Positions 1 to 7,505 of a stretch of 64,000 bases of DNA are shown here, in pieces (positions within the stretch are counted from its first letter, which is position 1; every line of letters starts with the position of its first letter). A model generated the notes under the pieces. That model did no database searches and was not told where the DNA came from. It saw only the letters and a program-made list of their open reading frames with translations. This stretch comes from Hyalangium versicolor (GTDB lineage Bacteria > Myxococcota > Myxococcia > Myxococcales > Myxococcaceae), in NCBI RefSeq assembly GCF_020103695.1, contig NZ_JAHXBF010000045.1, positions 1 through 64,000 on the forward strand. Direction: 5' to 3'. The translations under genes were made by a program, and so were the position numbers.

Positions 1-70
1 TCTCCAAGTACGCTGCTTCTTCGGGGACCAGATGGATCAGGTGCGGCGGTCGTCTCCTCATCCACCAGAG

Positions 71-2449
71 CTATTCATTCCCCACGACTATGTCGAATGA
101 CTTGTCGGACACTCCACTAGCATCGTCCGAAAGGGGGGCCTGCAAGGCTTCTTCGTAGAAGGAGAGCCAGGCCGTGTAGGGGCCGTTGAGGCATGCATAC
201 CGGGCGCCCGCTCGCTCAACTTCGACCATGTCCTCCTGAGGAATCCGTGCCAGCCAGTCCACGAGAGCGTCAGTCTCCTGGTGCAGCTCGTTCCAATGTT
301 GGCCCTGCTCCTGCTCCTTCCCAGGCCCGAGCGTCGGCAATCTGGTCAAGAACCACGCTCTCAGCCGACCGATGCCTGCGTTTGCTCCAGGCTGATGCCG
401 GAGAAACTCAGCCACGAGGGGGTGGATACGCCAGGCCCCATCCGGTCGCTCCGTGTGAGGTATCTTGGAAATCAGAGAGAGCAGCAGCGCATTGTGCAGG
501 AGCTTGCGAAACTCCCTCTCATTTAGGTCCGCCACGGTGGTGCCTAGTTTGGCCCCAAAACCACGAGCCGATGCATGGCCCAGGGCTTCCAGCCCCGCAA
601 TCATCCGCTCTGCATCAGCACCCAGTTGGCTGTGCAGTAGCTGGAGTGACAGCTCGAAGGTGCTGCCCAGAATTGCTCGCGCCGGATCATGAGTACCATC
701 CAGCAAGCGGTCGGATTTATCGTTGGGGGCGAGCCTCAGTCTCTGAGCGCGCAGCTCATCGAGGAAGTGGGGGACATCGAGTCCGCCAATGCTCAAGTAG
801 CCCGCCGCTAGGTGCAGGGCCAGGGGCAAGTAGCCGAGCTCCCGTGCCAGTTCCTTCCGCTGCGGCAGTTCATGGGGTTGGGCAGGCCGCCACTCATCAT
901 CGAGTTGCTCCAGCGCCTGGGCCTCTCCGAAGAGCGGCACTTCGATGATTTCCCAGCCAGCGGCAGCCCCGAGCCCCAGGAGACGCCCGGAGAGCAGCAG
1001 AGGACAGCCGCGAAACTGACGCACCAGCGCCACGCTCTCCTGGGCGGCCAGCTCCGAGTCCACGTTCTCCACCAGCAATAGCATTCTGGAGCTGTGAAGA
1101 TGCGTGCGGACCCGGTCGGCCAATCCCTCCATGCCGACAGACAGGTCGAGCCGCTCCGCGAGTTGCTGAAGGAGCTGGTCTGCCCGTTGCGGCGCCTGGG
1201 GATCGAGTACCAGCCGCAGCAGTCCTCCTGGGAAGCGCTCTTGGTGGAGCGCGAAGAAGCGCTCGGCGAGGGTGGTCTTCCCGATTCCCGGCATCCCTTG
1301 GATCGACACGGGGACAGGTGGCCGGTCATTCTCCGGGAGCACGCAACAGGCAATCCGGCTCAGCTCCGTGTCGCGGCCGATGAAGACCAGCGGTGGGGGG
1401 CGCGTATCCTGAGCATGAACAGGAGCAGAAGCAGGTGACCACGACAGCCGCCCGCTATGTGCCTCACGATAGACACCACCGTCATCGAACCAGTGCCCGT
1501 GGGGCGACCAGGTCCTGAAGCGCAGTGCATACCGCCGGGGGCGGCCGTGTTCATCGAAGGAGACAGTGATGGCGTGGCAGGCATTGGGCCAGCGATCGCT
1601 AGCATAGAGGCTCCCTGCGGCGAACTGGCGCGAGGTACATCCCGGTTCCACCAGCGTCTCGACAGCCGTCTCATGGAGGTGTCCGCGCAGGAGTAGGTCC
1701 ACGTTGTTGGCGAGGAGCTGGGAGGCATCCTTCCCATCGAAGAGGTCGGTGAGCGGGTGGTGGATGAGGGCCAGCCGGAACCCCGGGAGTGCCATGCCAT
1801 CTGAGCCCGTCGTCAAGGCGCCCACCTGCTCGTCGGTCAGCAGCAGCTTGCCCGAGTCGTTGTCGTCGCCTGCGGCCCAGGCGGAGTCGAGGCCGATGAC
1901 GTGGATGTCTGGGAGGTTGGGCAACCGGAGCGAGCTGCGGAAACCCAGAGTGCCGTGGGGAGAGTTCTCAGGCAGCAGATCGGGTCGTCCGAGGGTCTTG
2001 CCCACCCAGTGGCGGTACGCGGCCTGCCTGGAGAGAAGCTCGTCGCGCTGTCCTTTCTCATAGCCCAGGGGTGGCTTGTCTTCGGCCATCCATCGAGCCA
2101 GAGCGACCGGTTCGGTGCGACCATGGTTCTTGCGAAGCGTCTCCCAGGCAGCCTTCCCTACATCGCGATCGATGTCATGGTTGCCGGGGACTACGAAGAG
2201 CCGGCCCATCGAGAGCCGGAGCGGTTCGAGGATCTGAACGAGGAGGGATTGGGCCAGAGAGTACTCATCCGCCCTGCCGCCGTAGGCTACATCTCCGGTG
2301 AAGCACACGAGGTCGAACGGGCCATCCTCGAGCAGTTCGTCGAGATTGCGCCTCCATGAATCCCCGAGCACCCGCTGCCGCCGCCACGCGTGCCGGCCGT
2401 GGGCGGCATGCAGGTCCGAGATGTGGAGGATGCGCAGCGTTGCGGACAT
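71..2449 (-). CDS. Calcineurin-like metallophosphoesterase fused to STAND (NB-ARC-like) NTPase
   Basis: A 792-residue predicted conflict/signalling protein. Residues 1-300 are a calcineurin-type phosphoesterase with all metal motifs visible: D12xH14, TGD (51-53), GNHD (89-92), HH (230-231) and GHLH (256-259). Residues 350-600 are a P-loop STAND NTPase with Walker A GMPGIGKT (385-392), Walker B LLLVEN near 457-461 and a GYLPLAL motif (539-545) matching the NB-ARC GxPLAL signature. The remaining 190 residues look helical with no obvious TPR or LRR array. The ATG at 2449 is chosen because AAGGAAG lies 8 nt upstream and the phosphoesterase fold starts at once; the frame is open further upstream but only through repeat DNA. 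STAND proteins usually gate an effector domain, so the phosphoesterase is probably the effector (inference). It is transcribed away from the neighbouring Septu-like pair. Confidence 0.85.
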   Translation of the reverse strand: MSATLRILHISDLHAAHGRHAWRRQRVLGDSWRRNLDELLEDGPFDLVCFTGDVAYGGRADEYSLAQSLLVQILEPLRLSMGRLFVVPGNHDIDRDVGKAAWETLRKNHGRTEPVALARWMAEDKPPLGYEKGQRDELLSRQAAYRHWVGKTLGRPDLLPENSPHGTLGFRSSLRLPNLPDIHVIGLDSAWAAGDDNDSGKLLLTDEQVGALTTGSDGMALPGFRLALIHHPLTDLFDGKDASQLLANNVDLLLRGHLHETAVETLVEPGCTSRQFAAGSLYASDRWPNACHAITVSFDEHGRPRRYALRFRTWSPHGHWFDDGGVYREAHSGRLSWSPASAPVHAQDTRPPPLVFIGRDTELSRIACCVLPENDRPPVPVSIQGMPGIGKTTLAERFFALHQERFPGGLLRLVLDPQAPQRADQLLQQLAERLDLSVGMEGLADRVRTHLHSSRMLLLVENVDSELAAQESVALVRQFRGCPLLLSGRLLGLGAAAGWEIIEVPLFGEAQALEQLDDEWRPAQPHELPQRKELARELGYLPLALHLAAGYLSIGGLDVPHFLDELRAQRLRLAPNDKSDRLLDGTHDPARAILGSTFELSLQLLHSQLGADAERMIAGLEALGHASARGFGAKLGTTVADLNEREFRKLLHNALLLSLISKIPHTERPDGAWRIHPLVAEFLRHQPGANAGIGRLRAWFLTRLPTLGPGKEQEQGQHWNELHQETDALVDWLARIPQEDMVEVERAGARYACLNGPYTAWLSFYEEALQAPLSDDASGVSDKSFDIVVGNE

Positions 2450-2599
2450 CAAGGCTTCCTTTGAACACGAGACCACATGTGTCGGAGCCTGCCAGAGGCT
2501 ATCACGAGGGCACAGCGGCCGTGCGGCAGGGGCAGTATCTGGCGTAGAGCCCTCTACCGCGAATGACGAGCCCCAGCATGAAGCAGGAACCCCTGGGGC

Positions 2600-2660
2600 G
2601 GCGAGCGTCAGCCGAACTGGTACGACAGGCATACCAGTTGGCCCAGACCGCGCCCGGAGG
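2600..2660 (-). repeat. Dispersed intergenic hairpin repeat, copy 1
   Basis: Read on the minus strand this roughly 60-bp unit matches two copies at 58119-58181 and 58216-58280. The core is the inverted repeat AACTGGTA (2615-2622) and TACCAGTT (2632-2639) with a 9-nt loop, flanked by a conserved CTCCGGGCGCGGT block on one side and a GCCGCC-type block on the other. The three copies have different stem and loop bases but keep pairing, which suggests an RNA or DNA hairpin under selection or a mobile palindromic element. Confidence 0.7.
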
Positions 2661-2866
2661 GGGGCCGCCTCTGCTGTTGGCACAGAACTGAACAGCCCGC
2701 ACCACGTAGGTAGGCCTGCCCTGGTTTCAGAAGCTCTCGAAGCACTCGCGCATGGCCCAGTGTGGTAACGCCAACTGGGCGGCTCAGCTTGATCGCCGCG
2801 ACCCGCACTTGAGTGAAAACTCCTCGCCCTGTTGAACGGCTGCGTGTCATGGGCGAGCGGGACGCC

Positions 2867-2905
2867 GGGGCGGGAGGACCCGTCAGCGACGGGGGGACCC
2901 GCCCC
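2867..2905. repeat. Nested perfect inverted repeat upstream of the Septu-like operon
   Basis: The outer arms are GGGGCGGG (2867-2874) and CCCGCCCC (2898-2905). Inside them CCCGTC (2879-2884) and GACGGG (2888-2893) form a second perfect stem around the 3-nt loop agc. Transcribed rightward, it would fold very stably about 200 nt upstream of the ATPase start. It could be a terminator without a T-tract, a structured leader or simply GC-rich coincidence. Confidence 0.5.
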
Positions 2906-3103
2906 GCAGCGAGGGACCCGCGACCTGTATCCTTGTGCCCGTGCACCTCACGGTCCCACTGCAACTGTCGCATCTGGGCACATCCGTGCCACTGCGCCTG
3001 TATCAAACGCGTGCACGAGCATACCCCCTGCAGGGGGCTGTCCAGTGCGTGCGCTGAGACGAGCCCATTGGCATGAGCGCGGAGGCCAACCGAGTGAGTT
3101 ACT

Positions 3104-4756
3104 TTGGCGAACGTCACTTGGTGGGTTCTCTGCCACTCTTGGCAATTGAGGTACTCCGCTCGGCAGCCCCCCAGTGGACTCGAGGCGCGCGGAATGCTTT
3201 TCAGCGTCGTTCCTGCCAAAACTCACATGGCCTCGGAGGGCGAGAAGGCCTTCCTGCTCGAAGACGAGTGGGTTGACCTGGGCCAATTCGAGACCACGTA
3301 CCTGCTGGTGGTCTTCGACGGGAGCGGGACGCGTCATGATGCCGGGGCGGTGAAGATTGGTCGGCGCGGCATGACCGGCAATCGGCCCATGCCCCTCGGT
3401 GAGTTCGACGCCCTGGATGAGCGGTTCTTCTCACTGGGGCAGGACGAGAACTACTACGAGACGCTGCACCAGCTGGCCGGCTCGTTGGGCGAGCGCATCC
3501 TCAAGGGCCTGAGGGACATCGCGGACGATCTCTCCGTGTTGGAGAGCGCTCGTCAGGAGCCGGTGCTGCACGGCTCGCTGCTGCGCTTCATTCCCGAGGC
3601 GATGGTGCAAGGCCGCTTTCACCGGCTCATCCAAGGTGATGCGCAGCACCAGGGCTTCGAATTCACCTACGCGTTCCCACGGAAGGATCCGCCCGAGGAG
3701 TCGCCGCTCGCCTTGAGCTTCGAAGTCACTCCGAGTTCATTGCCTCCGACGAACATCCACGTCCTCATCGGAAGGAACGGCGCGGGAAAGACGCGATGCC
3801 TGAACCGCATGACGCGGGCGCTGGTGGAGCAGCACCCGAATGTCGCGGAGGTAGGAGCCTTCGAGTCGCAGGGCGAAGCGCGCGGCACGGGGCTCTTCGC
3901 CAACCTGGTCTCCGTCACGTTCAGCGCTTTTGATCCTTTCGGCCCGTTGCCCGAGCCCCACGCGCTCCGCTACGCCTACGTGGGGTTGAGGCAAGCACCC
4001 GCGCAAGCAGAGAATGGCCGGAGACTTCCTCCGAAGACGGTGGAGGAGCTGACGGAGGACTTCGTTGGCAGTGTGGGCCGGTGCCGTTCGGGTGCTCGCG
4101 CCGAGCGGTGGCGAAGGGCGCTCGAGACCCTCGAGGCGGATCCGCTCTTCCAGGAAGAGGATGTGGCCGCGCTGTCGAGGAGCGACGCTGGCTCCGGCGC
4201 GTCGACGCTCTGGGAAGGGGACGAGGAAACCAGCTGGGAGGGGCGGGCACGGCAGCTCTACGATCGGCTGAGCTCGGGTCACAAGATTGTCCTGTTGACC
4301 CTCACGCGCCTGGTGGAGGCGGTGGACGAGCGGACCCTGGTGCTGCTGGACGAGCCCGAGGCGCACCTGCACCCGCCGCTGCTCGCGGCCTTCGTGCGGA
4401 GCCTGTCGGACCTGCTTGTGCAGCGCAACGGGGTGGCCATCATCGCCACGCACTCGCCGGTGGTGCTGCAGGAGGCGCCGAGCGCCTGCGTGTGGATCCT
4501 CCGCCGTTCCGGTACGGAGGTGCGTGCCGACAGGCCTGCGCTCGAGACATTCGGCGAGAACGTGGGAGTGCTCACGCGGGAAGTCTTCGGGTTGGAGGCG
4601 ACGCGGTCCGGCTTCCACAAGCTGGTGGAAGAGGCGGTGGAGGAGACGGGGCGCTACGAGGCGGTGCTGGAGCGTTTTGGAGGGAAGCTGGGCACGGAGG
4701 CGCGCATCATCGCCCGAGGGCTGGTCGATGAACGCGGATCCGAGGACCCGAGCTGA
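3104..4756 (+). CDS. Septu-like AAA/SMC-type ATPase (PtuA-like)
   Basis: A 550-residue ABC/SMC-type ATPase of the OLD/PtuA class. Walker A is GRNGAGKT (223-230), the ABC signature-like LSSGHK is at 389-394, Walker B is LVLLDEPEAHLHP with D416 and E417, and the switch histidine is H450 in IIATHSP. The 160 residues between Walker A and the signature form a helical insert, and about 215 residues precede the ATPase core. Together with the HNH gene 6 bp downstream it has the layout of Septu (PtuA ATPase plus PtuB HNH nuclease), an antiphage system. The start is a TTG at 3104. An in-frame stop lies just upstream, and the only other good choice is the ATG at 3194 with GAGG before it. The family assignment is by motif and operon structure; distance from type Septu is unknown. 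Confidence 0.75.
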   Translation: MANVTWWVLCHSWQLRYSARQPPSGLEARGMLFSVVPAKTHMASEGEKAFLLEDEWVDLGQFETTYLLVVFDGSGTRHDAGAVKIGRRGMTGNRPMPLGEFDALDERFFSLGQDENYYETLHQLAGSLGERILKGLRDIADDLSVLESARQEPVLHGSLLRFIPEAMVQGRFHRLIQGDAQHQGFEFTYAFPRKDPPEESPLALSFEVTPSSLPPTNIHVLIGRNGAGKTRCLNRMTRALVEQHPNVAEVGAFESQGEARGTGLFANLVSVTFSAFDPFGPLPEPHALRYAYVGLRQAPAQAENGRRLPPKTVEELTEDFVGSVGRCRSGARAERWRRALETLEADPLFQEEDVAALSRSDAGSGASTLWEGDEETSWEGRARQLYDRLSSGHKIVLLTLTRLVEAVDERTLVLLDEPEAHLHPPLLAAFVRSLSDLLVQRNGVAIIATHSPVVLQEAPSACVWILRRSGTEVRADRPALETFGENVGVLTREVFGLEATRSGFHKLVEEAVEETGRYEAVLERFGGKLGTEARIIARGLVDERGSEDPS

Positions 4757-4762
4757 ACTCCC

Positions 4763-5620
4763 ATGCGCCATCTCGGCAAGCCACAGCAAGACCCAACGAC
4801 TGTCTTCCTCCGGTGCGTGGAGGGAGTGAGGGATTCAGAGCTGAAGGAGCGTTTCCTGCGGGTGGCGCCGGACATCGGGGCGGCGGCCCAGGTGTTCGAT
4901 GCCACCGCGAAGGCGGGGAGGCTCTACACGCTCGAGGAGCACAAGGACGTCGCGGGACAGGTGACGGCCCGGGAGATGTCTGACCTCTACAAGAGGAGAA
5001 TGGCCCGGAGCGGCTCGGCAGGGCGCCGCGTCTACGACGCGCTGATGCTCAGGGCGAAGGGAATATGTCCGCTGTGCGGCCACCTCCCGGTGTCGACGCT
5101 GGATCACCAACTGCCGCAGGCGATGTTCCCGGCGCTCGCCGTGACACCGACCAACCTGGTTCCGGCCTGCGGCGACTGCAACAAGTGGAAGCAGGACGCG
5201 ATCCCGAGGAAGGCAGAGGAGCAGACCTTCCATCCGTATTTCGATGACTTCGGGAAGGAGCCGTGGCTCCACGCGGAGGTGGTCGAGAACACGCCACCCA
5301 CGCTGCGCTACTCGGTTCGGCCCCCTGCGAGCTGGCCAGCGATCTGGGGAGCGCGGGCACGGCACCACTTCCGAACCTACAAGCTGGGAAGGCTCTACAA
5401 GACCCAGGCCGCGAACGAGCTGATGAACATGCAGCACCTCTTGCTGGGGCTCCAGGAGAAGGCCGGAGTGGACGGCGTCCGAAGCCACCTGCGCTCCCAC
5501 GAGGAGAGCTGCGCGAAGGCCAACCCGAACTCGTGGCAGACGGCGATGTACAGGGCGCTCGGAGAGAGCGAGTGGTTCTGCACCGAGGGGCTCGTCCAGC
5601 TTCGAAGCCTGGCGGTGTGA
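4763..5620 (+). CDS. HNH endonuclease, partner of the ATPase (PtuB-like)
   Basis: A 285-residue HNH nuclease. The zinc-HNH core is C102xxC105, D114-H115 followed by LPQ, N131 in PTNLVPAC, then C136xxC139 and N140, the standard CxxC...DHxLP...NLxxxCxxCN arrangement. Flanking helical regions of about 95 and 140 residues probably contact the ATPase or DNA. The gene starts 6 bp after the ATPase stop, so they are almost certainly co-translated. In Septu-type pairs the ATPase senses infection and the HNH protein cuts DNA; that role here is inferred from family and gene order. The stop codon lies 7 bp from that of the convergent transposase remnant. Confidence 0.8.
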   Translation: MRHLGKPQQDPTTVFLRCVEGVRDSELKERFLRVAPDIGAAAQVFDATAKAGRLYTLEEHKDVAGQVTAREMSDLYKRRMARSGSAGRRVYDALMLRAKGICPLCGHLPVSTLDHQLPQAMFPALAVTPTNLVPACGDCNKWKQDAIPRKAEEQTFHPYFDDFGKEPWLHAEVVENTPPTLRYSVRPPASWPAIWGARARHHFRTYKLGRLYKTQAANELMNMQHLLLGLQEKAGVDGVRSHLRSHEESCAKANPNSWQTAMYRALGESEWFCTEGLVQLRSLAV

Positions 5621-5627
5621 TGCCCTG

Positions 5628-6545
5628 TCAGTGCAGGGCCCGCCTACGAGAGGGCAGCAGCTCGGCGATGGAGCCTGGGGGCACGCCGTGGGCCAGGCGC
5701 TCGAGCACATCGTGCAGATACGTGATGGGCTCGACGCCAGCGAGCAGGCAGGAGCTCCACAGGGTGCAGACGATGGCGGCGCGCTGTGCCTCCGCGTCAC
5801 TGCTGGCGACCAGGGGCTTGCGAACCAGCGCCGATCGCACGGGGAGCTGCTCGATGACCGTGTTGTCGATGGGGATGACGCCATCATCGAGGAAGCGTCG
5901 CAGCGCCGCCTCATGATCGAGCACGTGATGGACGGCCCGCCCCAGGGGTGAGGAGGGGGGCTCATCTGGACGCAGCTTCGTGCACCAGCGCACCAGATCG
6001 TCATAGCCGGGCCGGCTCTGGGTCTGGCGCCGGGAGAGCCGCGCCTCGGGGGAGAGGCCGCGGGTTTCATCTTCCAAGGCATAGAGCTGTTGGAAGAGGT
6101 TCAGGGCATTGGTGGCTCGCGGGTCACCGCTGCGGAGCAAGAGGCGTTGTACCTCTCGGTTGCAGCCGCAGGGGACGAGGGAGGGTTGCTGGAAGACGAA
6201 GTCGAAGCGGCTGGAACAACTGGTGACTACGTAGCCCTGGCGCCTGGCGAGGAGCTTCTCGGGCCCGAGCCCATCCTGTTCCTTGCCAGCGGGCGAGTAG
6301 ACGAAGAGGGCCGTGGAGCCGCCGACATAGACCCAGAACGAGCCCAGCTTGGACTCCAGGGGCTTGGAGTCATCCAGGACGACGGGCAGGCCGCGGGAAT
6401 CCAGGTGCATGACGGGAGCGCTCAGCACGGCGTCGAGGGCCGCGCGCCACAGGGGCTCGAGCGGATCCATGAAGAGCGTCAGCCACTGGAGCTGCTGCGT
6501 CAGCGTCTCGCCCTGGCGTGCTGTGAGCAGCGGATCTCGAGGCAT
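5628..6545 (-). pseudogene. Degenerate, N-terminally truncated IS66-family transposase
   Basis: A 305-residue open frame resembling the C-terminal 60 percent of IS66 TnpC, which is normally about 500 residues. Recognisable pieces are a VMHLDSRGLPV strand where IS66 has the first catalytic Asp-Glu-Thr, a GSFWVYVG strand, and a well-conserved end with PLGRAVHHVLDHEAALRRFL, IPIDNTVIEQ and the YLHDVLERL tail. The second catalytic aspartate (normally QADAYAGY) is replaced by QGYVVTSC, the usual CWAHARR is CGCNREV, and no N-terminal zinc/leucine-zipper region precedes the ATG at 6545. The frame can be extended to 6653 without recovering it. No TnpA/TnpB genes or terminal repeats are visible. It is a dead or domesticated remnant bordering the defence genes. 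Confidence 0.75.
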
Positions 6546-6782
6546 CGCGAACACTGGGGCACAGGACTCGACAGGGGAGGCTCCTCCCTCACTACCTGCA
6601 ACATGCCGTCGATGGCAAGGCCCTTCCAACCTGAAATCAGAGGTAGGTGGCACCCCACCTTGCAGGTCAGCCTCTTCGAGGGGACGGAGGGGTGTGGAGG
6701 GGAAAACTGCCTCGGTTGTCCCTGACGCGCCGGGTAGAGACCCGAGCGGGTATCCGGAAAGACCTGTCAGGTCAGACTCAAC

Positions 6783-6835
6783 AGGAGGAGGAATTCCGCC
6801 ATGACCTGGAATTGAGGAGGTTTAAGCTCCGCGCG
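6783..6835 (+). promoter_or_regulatory. Leader with four-codon minicistron before the GNAT gene
   Basis: AGGAGGAGG (6783-6791) stands 9 nt before an ATG at 6801 that opens a four-codon frame encoding MTWN and ending at TGA (6813-6815). The second Shine-Dalgarno GGAGG (6816-6820) begins immediately after that stop and lies 15 nt before the acetyltransferase ATG. A ribosome ending the minicistron would sit on the second site, which is a layout for translational coupling or attenuation. Just upstream, around 6763-6775, GACCTGTCAGGTC is a perfect palindrome and a possible operator. Confidence 0.45.
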
Positions 6836-7444
6836 ATGAAAAAGAGCGCCACGCAGATCGAGACGCGCGAGCTGACGCCGGAGTTGTGGCCCGCCTTCGA
6901 GAAGCTGTTCGGAGCGAACGGAGCGTGCGCGGGCTGCTGGTGCATGTTCTGGCGGCTGGAGAAGGGTGAGCGCTACGCCGACGTGAAGGGCGCCGAAGCC
7001 AAGCAGCGGATGAAGGCGCTGGTGCGCGGCGGCGAGGCGCAAGGGCTCCTGGCCTTCGTGGGCGAAGAGCCTGTGGGTTGGCTGGCGCTGGGCCCGAGGC
7101 GCGAGTTCAAGAAGCTGGATCGCGCCCCCAGCCTGAAGTGCGAGGACGCGGATGAAGTCTGGTCACTGCCCTGCTTCTTCGTGCACAAGGACTGGCGAGG
7201 GCAGGGCGTGGCCAGGACCCTGCTGAAGGCAGCGCTCCCTGTGCTGAAGAAGCGAGGAGCCAAGGTCGTGGAGGGCTATCCGGTGAAGCTGCCCGAGGGC
7301 ACGGTGAAGCTGGGTGCCTCGTTCGCATACACGGGCACGCTGCCGCTGTTCCTCGAGGAAGGCTTCGAACTGGCCGCCGAGCGTCCCAAGGGCAAGCAGC
7401 GGGTGCGCAAGCACCTCCAGGGTTCACGCAAGGCCCAGCGGTAA
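6836..7444 (+). CDS. GNAT-family N-acetyltransferase
   Basis: A 202-residue acyl-CoA-dependent N-acetyltransferase. The central strand EPVGWLALGP leads to the acetyl-CoA loop WRGQGVARTLL (Q/RxxGxG/A type) and the following helix AALPVLKKRGAKVVEGYPV, the usual GNAT core. N-terminal residues include a CAGCWCM cluster of three cysteines in seven residues, unusual for the family and possibly metal- or redox-active. The ATG at 6836 starts directly before the folded domain; a longer frame upstream lacks homology. The substrate is unknown. The gene converges on transketolase across a hairpin. Confidence 0.85.
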   Translation: MKKSATQIETRELTPELWPAFEKLFGANGACAGCWCMFWRLEKGERYADVKGAEAKQRMKALVRGGEAQGLLAFVGEEPVGWLALGPRREFKKLDRAPSLKCEDADEVWSLPCFFVHKDWRGQGVARTLLKAALPVLKKRGAKVVEGYPVKLPEGTVKLGASFAYTGTLPLFLEEGFELAAERPKGKQRVRKHLQGSRKAQR

Positions 7445-7465
7445 GAAGGCAGCTGACAACGAACA

Positions 7466-7492
7466 GGCTCGGGCCCCGAAAGAGCCCGAGCC
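7466..7492. terminator. Bidirectional hairpin between acetyltransferase and transketolase
   Basis: Perfect 9-bp arms GGCTCGGGC (7466-7474) and GCCCGAGCC (7484-7492) enclose a 9-nt loop in the 61-bp gap between two convergent genes. There is no T-tract, as is common in this window, so termination may also need Rho. Confidence 0.65.
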
Positions 7493-7505
7493 ACCACGGC
7501 ACGCG

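Larger units (their letters stand above)
2450..3103. other. Intergenic region between divergent defence-like genes
   Basis: This 654-bp gap separates the metallophosphoesterase-STAND gene from the ATPase-HNH operon. It contains one copy of a hairpin repeat shared with 58.1-58.3 kb and, nearer the ATPase gene, a nested perfect inverted repeat at 2867-2905. Both promoters should lie here. I see no convincing conserved protein in it, and the open frames are short and without family resemblance. Confidence 0.6.
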
